Assembly (NCBI GenBank): GCA_002499405.1
Contig: DALH01000023.1
Coordinates: 1 to 11,804, forward strand
Length of the DNA: 11,804 bases
Reading direction: 5' to 3'
Source: Candidatus Micrarchaeota archaeon UBA95
GTDB taxonomy: Archaea > Micrarchaeota > Micrarchaeia > Norongarragalinales > Norongarragalinaceae
A model generated the notes under the pieces. It ran no database searches. It worked only from the letters and a program-made list of their open reading frames with translations, and was not told the DNA's origin. Of the stretch, positions 1 to 7,390 are shown piece after piece. Positions within the stretch are counted from its first letter, which is position 1. Every line of letters starts with the position of its first letter. The position numbers and the translations under genes were made by a program.

Positions 1-147
1 CTCAAGGTCGTTGTTACTGTCGGTTACTATTCGGGTTCCATGCTTATCGGGGTTTTCCTCAGTCATGGTTTTGTGCGCTTAGACGCACGACCCGACGTCG
101 CAAATTAAAGACCGGCATGAAACCGCGTCTTTAACCGTAGGCAAGCC
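1..147. other. Left-edge region with two ambiguous partial reading frames
   Basis: No confident gene. On the minus strand an ATG at 64-66 opens 22 codons that run off the left edge (peptide begins MTEENPDKHGTRIVTD), with an in-frame stop just upstream at 79-81, so this could be the start of a leftward gene. It has no clear Shine-Dalgarno sequence. On the plus strand the frame starting at base 1 is open to a TAA at 106-108 and would be the last 35 residues of a rightward gene. The two are mutually exclusive in practice and I cannot choose. A short inverted repeat (GTGCG at 73-77, CGCAC at 84-88) lies between them and could be a weak hairpin. No tRNA or other RNA gene is visible. Confidence 0.3.
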
Positions 148-1059
148 TTATCGCGTGTTAATGATTTTACGGGCGATATATTCGTTTAATTCTTTGGCGA
201 ATCTGCTTAGTTCAGCCGGGCCGGGCTTCTCTATGAACACCGGGTCTAGCTTGACTTGAGCTACTAATTCTTCCAAGTGTTTCATCAAGTTTTGGGTGGT
301 CCGGTCGTATTCTTTTTTGTAGGCAGGGATTTTTAGTGCCGAAGCCAGCTTGGCTTTTACCGCTTCGGGCGGCGCGGCTTCGGTCAAGCCCCCCAAATGG
401 CTGGATATCGCATGCAAATCCACGATGTCCCGCGAGCGCGTCAATTGCCGCTTGCGGGTGAGAATTGCACGGATTTTCTCGCAAGCGATTTCCTGAAGTG
501 AATAGCATAATACCGTTGGAGGCGCGAAGTATTCTTCGGCCGTTTTTCCAAACAAAGCGTTCAGTTCAGCCTGTTGTTCGCTGGGAAGCGACGGCTTGAG
601 TTTTATGAGTTTGGGTTCGAATGCAAGTTTTTCATTAAAGGCTACGGTAACCTTTAGCTTGACTGGCGGCCCACCTGTTTTCGGGGCTAGCAGGAAATAG
701 TTCATTACGCGACCGCTTTGAGTGCCAGCGATGTCATTCACTTTGTCATCTCTATACCACTCAAGTCCGAGTTCGCGCATCACCGAGCCCAGTACCTTGC
801 GCCTAAATTCATGTTCCGGGATTTTGCTTCCAGTCCAGGTTAGGTCAATGTCTTCGCTGAAGCGGTAGTACCCGTAATAGGCTTTGACCAGACACGTTCC
901 GCCTTTGAATGCCAGAAACTTCGATTCGGGAAGGGAATATATTTCCTGCAGCAGGTACGTTATCCAAACGTCCTTTTCAACCAAGGCAACCGGCAGGTTG
1001 CCGTATGCGGCCGCCAAGGATTCGGAAAACCGCCGCACCGTGTTCGTGTCGTATTTCAT
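148..1059 (-). CDS. AbiEii/AbiGii-family nucleotidyltransferase toxin
   Basis: A 303-residue protein of the DUF1814 / AbiEii family, the toxin half of AbiE systems. In known members it is a nucleotidyltransferase-fold enzyme that blocks growth, and related toxins modify tRNA 3' ends. Visible motifs: the nucleotidyltransferase signature GGT at residues 53-55 within FKGGTCLVKAYYGYYRFSED, followed by the metal-binding pair D70 and D72 (EDIDLTW). A beta-strand with lysines lies at about 132-141 (PPVKLKVTVA), and the conserved helical region at 188-216 has E190, E194, K195 and RDIVDL at 210-215. The length is normal for the family and all catalytic residues seem intact. The ATG at 1057-1059 sits in a 4-base ATGA overlap with the upstream antitoxin gene, implying translational coupling. 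The family call is strong; the substrate is unknown. Confidence 0.9.
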   Translation of the reverse strand: MKYDTNTVRRFSESLAAAYGNLPVALVEKDVWITYLLQEIYSLPESKFLAFKGGTCLVKAYYGYYRFSEDIDLTWTGSKIPEHEFRRKVLGSVMRELGLEWYRDDKVNDIAGTQSGRVMNYFLLAPKTGGPPVKLKVTVAFNEKLAFEPKLIKLKPSLPSEQQAELNALFGKTAEEYFAPPTVLCYSLQEIACEKIRAILTRKRQLTRSRDIVDLHAISSHLGGLTEAAPPEAVKAKLASALKIPAYKKEYDRTTQNLMKHLEELVAQVKLDPVFIEKPGPAELSRFAKELNEYIARKIINTR

Positions 1060-1736
1060 GCCTGTTTAACCCCGAAAAACTTTTTTAGAAAAACGACATA
1101 AAGCCCGGGATATTTGCTAATCAACGGCTTGGCCTGTTTTAAGAGTTTTTCCTCGCCGCCCGCCTTTTCGGCCACTATCGTGAAAATCGTCTTCGCGTAT
1201 TCCAAGGATTCCTTGTTTCTCGCGTTAAAGTACGCGTAGTCGAGAATGGTGCGACCCGGCTCGCTGAACCTAATCGCGCCGCGCTGCCGTACAAGCCTGT
1301 CAAACGGGACGTTGGTTAGCTGCTTGAATTCCACCCGCATTCCGGCAGAAACCGTCTTCGGGCGACTGATTCTTTTTTTTGACACGACCGTAATCGTGGT
1401 AAGCGTCTGTTGTTCCCACAAACCGGCCAATTGCAAGGCGGTTGCCAGCCCAAAATACCAGTTTTTCTTTAATTTTAGGTTGCAAGCGCGGGCCACTATA
1501 CTCAACGGGTCTTCCTTAATCGTTCCCAAATCCCTTTCTTCGCGGTTTCGAAGGTAATAAACGCCTTTGAAAATAACCGGTTCAAGCGCATTGCTTCGGG
1601 TCAAGCCGACCAAAACGGAGTTAAAATCAACTTTGAGAAGTTTGCACATCTCTTTGATTTCCCTGGTTGAAACCACGCGGTCGGTGCGTTCAAGCAAGGC
1701 ATTGTAAACCCTGCCAGCTTTGCTGCTTGAAAACAT
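1056..1736 (-). CDS. AbiEi-like antitoxin / autoregulator
   Basis: A 226-residue protein immediately upstream of the AbiEii toxin. In AbiE systems the first gene is a two-domain antitoxin: an N-terminal winged helix that binds inverted repeats in its own promoter and a C-terminal domain that counteracts the toxin. Here residues about 8-57 look like a winged helix (VYNALLERTDRVVSTREIKE, then a short wing ending GVYYLRN). The middle contains NWYFGLATALQLAGLWEQ, typical of AbiEi-type proteins, and a FSEPGRTILDYAYF segment follows. I start it at the ATG at 1734-1736 because a GAGGT-like ribosome site (1744-1748 read on the minus strand) lies 7 bases away; a GTG one codon earlier (1737-1739) is the alternative. 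Assignment rests on gene order, size and the toxin next door more than on hallmark residues. Confidence 0.75.
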   Translation of the reverse strand: MFSSSKAGRVYNALLERTDRVVSTREIKEMCKLLKVDFNSVLVGLTRSNALEPVIFKGVYYLRNREERDLGTIKEDPLSIVARACNLKLKKNWYFGLATALQLAGLWEQQTLTTITVVSKKRISRPKTVSAGMRVEFKQLTNVPFDRLVRQRGAIRFSEPGRTILDYAYFNARNKESLEYAKTIFTIVAEKAGGEEKLLKQAKPLISKYPGLYVVFLKKFFGVKQA

Positions 1737-1743
1737 CACTAAA

Positions 1744-1802
1744 ACCTCAATATATAGTGTTGTTTAAATTACCAATTAGTTAAACAAACCGCACTATATA
1801 AT
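1744..1802 (-). promoter_or_regulatory. AbiE promoter with large inverted-repeat operator
   Basis: A two-part inverted repeat precedes the antitoxin gene. The inner arms are TTGTTTAA (1760-1767) and TTAAACAA (1780-1787), a perfect 8-base match around a 12-base centre. The outer arms are TATATAGTG (1751-1759) and CACTATATA (1792-1800), a perfect 9-base match; the right side carries 4 extra bases (ACCG, 1788-1791) between arms. The outer right arm contains the likely TATA box (TATATA at 1795-1800), which would place transcription start near 1770 and leave about 30 bases of leader carrying the GAGGT ribosome site at 1744-1748. Known AbiEi proteins repress their operon by binding inverted repeats, so occupation here would mask the TATA box. 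The repeat is seen directly; the repressor role is inferred. Confidence 0.7.
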
Positions 1803-1837
1803 GCTTTCTTTTTCAGCACTCAAGGTTTTTCTTCACT

Positions 1838-1913
1838 GCCTTTTGGCTCAGAACTCATACGCTTTCATCACGCCAAAAGCATTGTTTTTATTCTTTTATT
1901 TCGTTTCCTTTGC
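1838..1913 (+). promoter_or_regulatory. Putative promoter of the surface-protein gene, possibly leaderless
   Basis: The gene starting with GTG at 1914 has no ribosome site upstream (the preceding bases are pyrimidine rich). A TATA-like stretch (TTTTTATT, 1886-1893) is centred about 25 bases before the GTG, the spacing expected for an archaeal leaderless transcript. Upstream of the box is an 8-base inverted repeat, CTTTTGGC (1840-1847) and GCCAAAAG (1872-1879), separated by 24 bases, which could be a regulator site. The promoter is inferred from position and base composition only. Confidence 0.4.
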
Positions 1914-4900
1914 GTGAGAAAGAGAATCCTATTCTTAGTGTTATTAGTTGCCTGCATAGCCGCCGCTCCCCAGGACTTTTTCAACCCCTCCAACACCACG
2001 GCGTGGGGCAACGAGCACCGCATAACTTCTTTCACGCTTTTTGCCGTGGACGGCGCGGCTGAAAAGAAAAAGATTGACTACTTTTTCACGCCGGATGCCT
2101 CGGGCACGCCTTACTCGGCGTGGCTGTGGGCGAACCGCTCTGGGGGCGGCTCCTTTGACTTGAACGTCTCCCTTGAAGGCGACGACGGTTCGGGTTTTCC
2201 CAACGGGGTCGCCTTGTGTTCCAACGGCACCACCGTGGCTGCGGCTGCCTTCGCGTGGTACAACATTTCCCTGCCGGGTTGCGTGGCTTTGACTGCCGGC
2301 CAGAAATACCACTTGGTAATCAATTATTCCAATGCTTTTCTCGGGTCTTACCCCAACCTTCGATACACGACGCCCGACTTGTCCGCTGGCTCCGGTTTCG
2401 CGTCCACGGATGGAGCCGTTTGGACCCCGGTCGCCAACTCCGAACCCATTTTCGTGTTGGAATTGGACACAGGGTATTACGGGCCGGGTTACACGGCTGT
2501 TCACGACAATTTCGTGAGGGGAAACAATTACGTGGGAGAATACTTTACCGCCGCAGAGGACGCGATTTTCTCAAGCTTGAATATTTCCGGTATATTGTAT
2601 GGGATTGGCTTGTCCGACCACCTTTATTACAACGTTTCTTACGCCAATGACACTGCAATCCTGTCGGGCAAGCTCATAGACTCGGGCATAGGCGTCGTTT
2701 CCAATCGGGAGACCTGGCACTCCGCGAATTTTTCTCGGCCCTTCACGGCGCGTGCAGGCGAGTCATACCGCGTTTACATTTCCTCACCAGGAGCCGGACT
2801 CCCAGATTATTCGATTTATTCCCTGAACACCACGAATGCGGCTCCCCTGGATGCTGCGGGAAACTTCAACTCGACTTCCGCCAACCTTTCCTTGTACAAC
2901 GGCGCGGCTTGGACTGAAAACGGTTCAGCTGACTTGTCCTTCCAGCTTGATTACGCGGAGTGTTACCCGGCGGGCGCGGGGGCATGGATCGTGGACAGCG
3001 TGGAATACTGCGAGGACCAGTCAATTACCTTGAGCGCGAACCTCTCGGTTTTGTCGGGCGGTTATCTCACGCTCAAGAACGCCACGCTTTACTTGAACAA
3101 CCCGGTTGCAGTGCCGGCGAACGCCAGCCGCAACGCAACGATTTACTCGGGCGGCACGCTCGTGGTAAGGGACAACGACAACAATCCCGCAACCTGGAAC
3201 GACGCCTCCCTCTTGACCGCCGCGTTGTCGGGAAACCCGGACACGCTCTCCTACTTCGTGTTCAACGTGGAGAGCGGGGCCTTCCTTGAATTCAAGAACA
3301 GCGAGCTCTCGCAGGCCGGATACGCCTTGTCGGAGACCGGACCCATTGTGGGCTTCGTCCCCTATCAGCCGGCGGGCTTGCGCATCGCGTCCAACTGGTC
3401 AAATGTCACGGACAACCGCATTCACGACTGCTTCACTGGAACCCTTCTCTATGAGGCGTCGCACTGCAACGTTTCAGGTAACACTTACTGGAACGTTGAC
3501 GTTGACTCAAGTGCGGTAACGATTCGCGTCCTGAATTCCTCGGACCACAACGAGTTCTCCTACAACTCAATGAACCAGTCCAACTCCTACCAGTTTTACG
3601 TGGCCAACGCGTCCTACAACAATTTTTCGCGTAACACGGTCTGGGGGGCAGCAAGCGACGGTTTCCACTTCAAGTACCAGGCGAACAACAATTCGTTGTG
3701 GTACAACAACGTTTCCCACAACTCGGGCGCGGGAATTCAAGTTAGATACAACTCGGACAACGTTTCAATTTACTGGAGCAATGTCTCGTACAACAACGAT
3801 TACGGGTTGCGTTACACGGATAAGGGCACCAGCCCCGGAGAAGTGGCCAACAACAATTTTTCTTACACCTCCGGCGGGGGCGGGGCAGGCGCCTTCGGGG
3901 TTTACTCTGACAAGTGGTTTTCGTTCGGCGTCAGCAACAACTGGTTCATCGGCCAGTCCACGGGCTTCAAGCTTGATTTGAGCGGGTTGGGTGCGTTTCC
4001 AACGGGCACCCTGAGGTTTTACAACAACGTTGCCTTCAACAACTCGTACGGCTTCGTCTTTCTCGACTTGCAAAACCTGAATTATTCTTACAACAACGCG
4101 TCCTACGACGAGGTTGGCGCGTATTTCTCTGAGATTTCCAATTCCGTGATTCAAAACAACACTTTCGGCGGCAACCTCGGCAACTCCAATTACGCGTCCG
4201 CCCTGGTCTTGATCGACGCCAACAACACGAACGTGTCTTATTCCTCGGTGACGACCAACCTCGGTTCGTATGCCTCAGTCGCTTTCTATCAGAACACGCG
4301 CGACTCCTACAACAACACTTTTGCTTACAACAACGTAACCCTCGGCGTTGGCGGCAGCGGCCTCGCCTTCTACGACTACCTTGTCAAGGCAAAAAGTTTT
4401 TACGGGTGCAACGTTTCCTACAACAACTTTTCGTATAACGCGTTTTACGGGCTGCTGCTTGACTCCTATTTCAAGGATTCGTGGGTGCAGGGAAACGTTT
4501 TCCAAATGAATTCGGAGGGCTTGCTCCTGAAGTCCTCCGCGCCTGGCGCGAACTCGGGCTCCGTCCTCCAAGCCAACAATTATTCGTCCAACACGTTTTA
4601 CGCGAACACACTCAACGGCGTTAATTCCACGAATCACGGCGGCGACACGTTCTTTGACAACAATGCGTCTTACAACGGCCTCCACGGATTTTATTTGTTG
4701 GACGCGGCCGACCCCGTGCAGAATTTTTCCCACAACCGCGTCTCCCATAATTATTACGGCGCGCTCTTCAGCTTGGACGCCAACAACGTCTCGTTCAACA
4801 ATTATTCTTATAACGACGACCACGGCGCCTACCTCAATTACGCGACCTCATTTGCCTGGAACAACACGTATCAAAACAATTCGCGGGGATTCATCTGCAA

Positions 4901-6071
4901 CCATTCCATTCTTTACGCGGACAACGAGACCGCATTGAACAACTCAATGGAGGGGTTCTACCACGAGTCCTGCAACTCGTCTTTCACGAACTCCAACGCC
5001 TCCAACAACACGGGTTACGGCGCCCTCCTTTTGGATTCTTACACGAACCTGAATTCGTCCGGATTCGGTTCAACCAACTTCAACAAGTCCCTCATCGCCT
5101 GGACTGCGCGCGTGAGGACCGTTGACCAGTTAGGCATTCCCCTGGCGGGCTCGGCCGTGACTGTGTGGGTGGACTCGGTCACCGCGACGAGGGCGTCTTA
5201 CAACTACTCCAATTACTCGCAGATAATTGCTTCGTATTCCACCGACAACCAGGGTTACACGAATTACTTTTACGTTTACGACAACGTTTCCGCGAACGAC
5301 GGCTCGGATTACTTGTTCCAGCCCGACTACTATTACGCGAGCAACCCGCAAACCCTTGCAGCGGTTTCGGCCACCGTAGGCGTGTCGCGGCCCCTCACCC
5401 TGGTTCTCCTCACGCTTTACAAGGACTGGGGCGGCGGCGGAGAGCCCTCCCCGCCCTCGGAGCAAGAAGAGCAAGCAGAGGAAAAACCGGAAGAAATCGA
5501 GGGTTCAGGTGGGCCCCAGCCAACGCCGTCGCCCACTCCTTCGCCCCAGCCCTCGCCCGAAATGCTGCCCGTAAACGGCGCAATGATTTCGGGGGACGCC
5601 GTGTTTTGCACGCAGTCCCAGGACGGCCAGATAATTGAAATCACGCGCACCGTGCTGGTTTTGCGGGAGGACAACGGCGCCGTGCGCACCGAAGTATTCC
5701 TGCTCGTGAAAAACCTGGGCACAAAAAGCGTGACCGACTTCATGCTTTACGAAGACCTGCCAGATGGCTCGCAATTATCCGACTTTTCCTTTGCCTTGAA
5801 GCCCGACTTCAGCAACGAGTCAGTGGTGGGATGGCTGTTGAGGGTGCTGGCTCCCGGACAGGAAGTGGTAATATATTACTTCGCGGAAAAAGAGTTTGCG
5901 CCCGACGCCTTCAAGGCGCCACCCCAGACAATTTTAGCGCAGTTAAACCCCCTGGTTTACCTGCTCGTCGCGGAAATGTTTTTCGGGGCCGCATACATCA
6001 CCTACAAGCGGCTTAAGAAGCCGCCGCTCAAAAAAACCGGGAAGCCGGGTTATAGCAGTCAGCAAACGTAG
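1914..6071 (+). CDS. Giant secreted, membrane-anchored beta-helix surface glycoprotein
   Basis: A 1385-residue surface protein starting at a GTG. Residues 1-18 are a signal peptide (basic MRKR, hydrophobic core, likely cut after CIAAA). Residues about 25-187 and 188-348 look like two related beta-sandwich, carbohydrate-binding-like domains; both end in a similar pattern (GAVWTPVANSEPIFVLEL and GAAWTENGSADLSFQLDY). Residues about 350-1058 form a right-handed parallel beta-helix of NosD / PbH1 type, with roughly 22-residue turns rich in YNNxSYN. An Ig-like domain follows (about 1060-1172), then a Gly/Pro/Glu-rich stalk (1173-1219), a membrane-proximal domain (about 1220-1340), a transmembrane helix (about 1345-1366) and a basic cytoplasmic tail. 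I count about 60 N-x-S/T sequons, suggesting heavy N-glycosylation. Likely an adhesin, cell-wall component or glycan-binding or glycan-processing protein; no catalytic residues could be assigned. Confidence 0.85.
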   Translation: MRKRILFLVLLVACIAAAPQDFFNPSNTTAWGNEHRITSFTLFAVDGAAEKKKIDYFFTPDASGTPYSAWLWANRSGGGSFDLNVSLEGDDGSGFPNGVALCSNGTTVAAAAFAWYNISLPGCVALTAGQKYHLVINYSNAFLGSYPNLRYTTPDLSAGSGFASTDGAVWTPVANSEPIFVLELDTGYYGPGYTAVHDNFVRGNNYVGEYFTAAEDAIFSSLNISGILYGIGLSDHLYYNVSYANDTAILSGKLIDSGIGVVSNRETWHSANFSRPFTARAGESYRVYISSPGAGLPDYSIYSLNTTNAAPLDAAGNFNSTSANLSLYNGAAWTENGSADLSFQLDYAECYPAGAGAWIVDSVEYCEDQSITLSANLSVLSGGYLTLKNATLYLNNPVAVPANASRNATIYSGGTLVVRDNDNNPATWNDASLLTAALSGNPDTLSYFVFNVESGAFLEFKNSELSQAGYALSETGPIVGFVPYQPAGLRIASNWSNVTDNRIHDCFTGTLLYEASHCNVSGNTYWNVDVDSSAVTIRVLNSSDHNEFSYNSMNQSNSYQFYVANASYNNFSRNTVWGAASDGFHFKYQANNNSLWYNNVSHNSGAGIQVRYNSDNVSIYWSNVSYNNDYGLRYTDKGTSPGEVANNNFSYTSGGGGAGAFGVYSDKWFSFGVSNNWFIGQSTGFKLDLSGLGAFPTGTLRFYNNVAFNNSYGFVFLDLQNLNYSYNNASYDEVGAYFSEISNSVIQNNTFGGNLGNSNYASALVLIDANNTNVSYSSVTTNLGSYASVAFYQNTRDSYNNTFAYNNVTLGVGGSGLAFYDYLVKAKSFYGCNVSYNNFSYNAFYGLLLDSYFKDSWVQGNVFQMNSEGLLLKSSAPGANSGSVLQANNYSSNTFYANTLNGVNSTNHGGDTFFDNNASYNGLHGFYLLDAADPVQNFSHNRVSHNYYGALFSLDANNVSFNNYSYNDDHGAYLNYATSFAWNNTYQNNSRGFICNHSILYADNETALNNSMEGFYHESCNSSFTNSNASNNTGYGALLLDSYTNLNSSGFGSTNFNKSLIAWTARVRTVDQLGIPLAGSAVTVWVDSVTATRASYNYSNYSQIIASYSTDNQGYTNYFYVYDNVSANDGSDYLFQPDYYYASNPQTLAAVSATVGVSRPLTLVLLTLYKDWGGGGEPSPPSEQEEQAEEKPEEIEGSGGPQPTPSPTPSPQPSPEMLPVNGAMISGDAVFCTQSQDGQIIEITRTVLVLREDNGAVRTEVFLLVKNLGTKSVTDFMLYEDLPDGSQLSDFSFALKPDFSNESVVGWLLRVLAPGQEVVIYYFAEKEFAPDAFKAPPQTILAQLNPLVYLLVAEMFFGAAYITYKRLKKPPLKKTGKPGYSSQQT
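3463..5060 (+). repeat. Degenerate coding repeat (beta-helix turns)
   Basis: Within the beta-helix region, short DNA words such as TACAACAACG recur (for example near 3702, 3790, 4021, 4090 and 4328), encoding YNNV/YNNA at the start of successive turns. The units are diverged and irregularly spaced, so this reflects protein repeats and is not a tandem array or CRISPR. Repeats of this kind can vary in number between strains by recombination. Confidence 0.6.
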
Positions 6072-6436
6072 TAGCCGCGGGCGGCCATTTGCACGCAGTA
6101 ATCGCTTGGGCCGCCGTAGTAGGACTGCCTCGGATAATAATTATAGGAATACGACGGCGCGTAATAAGACCCGGAACTCGCGTAAGAGTAACTTGAGCGC
6201 GCACCCGCGTAAGCATAGGAATACGAGTAAGTGTTCTGCGGGTAGTAATAACCGCGGTAATAATACGGCGAGTAATATACGGGGTAAGCAGGGCCGTAAT
6301 AAGTGTAGTCGGGCGGGTTGGAACCGAACTGAATCGGCCCGATTGCCACCCACCACGGGTCAACCTCGTTGTAGGCGTTCGCGAACGGCGCAATTAAGCC
6401 CACCGCAAGCAATGCAATCAGGAGTTTTTTCACCAT
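6059..6436 (-). CDS. Small secreted tyrosine-rich protein
   Basis: A protein of 125 residues from the ATG at 6434-6436 (127 if a GTG at 6440-6442 is used). It starts with a clear signal peptide (MVKKLLIALLAVGLIAPFANA, cut after ANA). The mature part of about 104 residues holds 30 tyrosines, mostly in YY, YYY and SYSY runs mixed with Gly, Pro, Ser and Ala. It ends with DYCVQMAARGYYVC, whose two cysteines, 10 residues apart, could form a disulfide or lie outside the membrane for cross-linking. No family is recognised. Low-complexity secreted tyrosine-rich proteins elsewhere are structural or adhesive, which is an analogy only. Its 3' end overlaps the convergent surface-protein gene by 13 bases. 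A TATA-like TTTTAAAT (minus strand, about 6467-6474) lies 30-40 bases before the start. Confidence 0.75.
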   Translation of the reverse strand: MVKKLLIALLAVGLIAPFANAYNEVDPWWVAIGPIQFGSNPPDYTYYGPAYPVYYSPYYYRGYYYPQNTYSYSYAYAGARSSYSYASSGSYYAPSYSYNYYPRQSYYGGPSDYCVQMAARGYYVC

Positions 6437-6521
6437 TCCCACCGAGTAAAAATAGGGGTTCTTTTGATTTAAAAGCGTTGTCCTTAGGTTGGGTTTTGCT
6501 CCTAAAAGCGGGAGCGTGGAT
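6437..6521 (-). promoter_or_regulatory. Intergenic promoter region of the tyrosine-rich gene
   Basis: This 85-base gap separates the end of the caspase-like gene from the tyrosine-rich gene. It carries an AT-rich TATA-like motif (TTTAAA within 6466-6476, read on the minus strand) and a weak 5-base hairpin (GCTCC at 6498-6502 and GGAGC at 6511-6515) that could help end transcription of the operon upstream. No strong T-run follows the hairpin, so the terminator role is uncertain. Confidence 0.35.
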
Positions 6522-7175
6522 TTAAAGGTGTGCGGTTTTATCGCCGTATAATTGCATAACAGCCTTATTCCAGCGCAATGCGAACAGGATGTGGGATGCC
6601 GCAGGCGAATAGTGGGTAAGCAAATATTGAATTTCTTTTTTGGTATGTTCTTCAGATTTGTGCACCGCCTCTGCGGCGGTGTGCCCTTTCAGTAATGCTT
6701 CAGGTATGGCGTTGGATGCGTTAAGACAGGGTGCAGCATAATCATCACGAAGTGGGGTTGCAGTTTGGGTGTTGTTAAGGAAAAAAAGGAAATCATGAAC
6801 GTAGCCGATGAACGTCTTAGGAGCTTTAATTATTCCGACAGTTTTAGCACCAAGTCCTGCGGCTGCGCGGCACGCACGCGCATACACGATGGTGCCATCC
6901 AGAAGCTGGTGATTATCGCCCAGAGAAACGAGCACTTCATTCTTTTGCCCGACAACCATCCCATCGTCTCCGTGACCGTTGAGAATAAGGCAAACCGGTT
7001 TTTGCTTCTTTATTACGCTTTCAAACTCTTTCTTAGTCGCGCGTTCGTTCTTTAAATCAATAGGATTTAAACCGTGCTCTCTCGCCATATCGGGGAATTG
7101 TTCGCTATAAGCGTACAAATAAGCGGTCGCATCGTCATACGCCGGTCGAGTGATAAGGATATTTTTATTGAACAC
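6522..7175 (-). CDS. Caspase-like (clan CD, CHAT/C25-type) cysteine peptidase
   Basis: A 217-residue protein with the layout of a minimal clan CD peptidase. A hydrophobic strand VCLIL leads into N66-G-H68-G69, the catalytic histidine, and a second strand TIVYARA leads into C102, the catalytic cysteine. A third strand, TFIGYVHDF (121-129), follows. The C-terminal part (IPEALLKGHTAAEAVHKSEE, then LRWNKAVMQLYGD at about 200-212) resembles the tail of CHAT and gingipain-like peptidases, where a helix is followed by a W-N-x-x-x-Q-L-x-G-D-like ending. There is no signal peptide, so it should act in the cytoplasm. The GTG start at 7173-7175 is fixed by a perfect AAGGAGGT 8 bases upstream. It overlaps the 69-residue gene by 11 bases. 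A defence, regulated-proteolysis or cell-death role is inferred; substrate and activator are unknown. Confidence 0.75.
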   Translation of the reverse strand: MFNKNILITRPAYDDATAYLYAYSEQFPDMAREHGLNPIDLKNERATKKEFESVIKKQKPVCLILNGHGDDGMVVGQKNEVLVSLGDNHQLLDGTIVYARACRAAAGLGAKTVGIIKAPKTFIGYVHDFLFFLNNTQTATPLRDDYAAPCLNASNAIPEALLKGHTAAEAVHKSEEHTKKEIQYLLTHYSPAASHILFALRWNKAVMQLYGDKTAHL

Positions 7176-7374
7176 CCTCGGCGACCTCCTTGAATGCGCG
7201 AAGGTTTTCCATGTATACCTGAACTATAAGCTGCCCCGTGCTGTCTCCTTTTTTTACATGTTCAATGAGTTGCCACTTATCGAAGGCACCCGCGCCGCCC
7301 ACCGATAAACTCATGTTGCTAGGCATCGTCTGCAGTCTCGCCAGCACAATGGCTTTTTCGTCTGAGGTTACCAT
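7165..7374 (-). CDS. Small acidic/helical protein coupled to the caspase-like peptidase
   Basis: A 69-residue protein of no recognised named family. Residues 1-16 look helical (EKAIVLARLQTM). A short strand SLSVGG and a FDKWQLIEHVKKGDSTGQ segment follow, then an amphipathic helix LIVQVYMENLRAFKEVAEG. The pattern of a short strand, an acidic/basic turn with K-K-G-D and a final helix recalls small conserved hypothetical proteins of archaea, but I cannot name one reliably. The ATG at 7372-7374 has a GGAG ribosome site (7385-7388) 10 bases upstream. It lies 16 bases downstream of the 111-residue gene and overlaps the peptidase start by 11 bases. By position it is a candidate inhibitor, adaptor or substrate of the peptidase; this is inference only. 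Confidence 0.65.
   Translation of the reverse strand: MVTSDEKAIVLARLQTMPSNMSLSVGGAGAFDKWQLIEHVKKGDSTGQLIVQVYMENLRAFKEVAEGVQ
7184..7191 (-). promoter_or_regulatory. Strong Shine-Dalgarno for the caspase-like gene
   Basis: AAGGAGGT on the minus strand, 8 bases before the GTG at 7175 and inside the last codons of the 69-residue gene. It is the best ribosome site in the window and decides the start of the peptidase. Its placement inside the upstream gene suggests the two products are made together. Confidence 0.8.
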
Positions 7375-7390
7375 AAAATCGCACTCCTTT

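Noticed and set aside
1..147. Possible tRNA or small RNA at the left edge
   Set aside because: No T-loop consensus or cloverleaf arms could be folded by eye; only a 5-base hairpin is present.
4275..4823. Long antisense open frames opposite the surface-protein gene and opposite tyrS
   Set aside because: They mirror the codon bias of the real genes, have low-complexity or arginine-rich translations and no start signals.
3463..5060. Repeated TACAACAACG-type words that could suggest a CRISPR or tandem array
   Set aside because: They are irregularly spaced, diverged and in frame with a long open reading frame; they encode beta-helix turns.
6378..6389. A 12-base palindrome CGTTCGCGAACG in the tyrosine-rich gene
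   Set aside because: It lies in the signal peptide codons (PFANA) and has no partner or context; chance is enough.
6498..6515. Hairpin after the caspase-like gene as an intrinsic terminator
   Set aside because: The stem is only 5 bases and no U-run follows in the direction of transcription; kept only as a comment in the intergenic entry.
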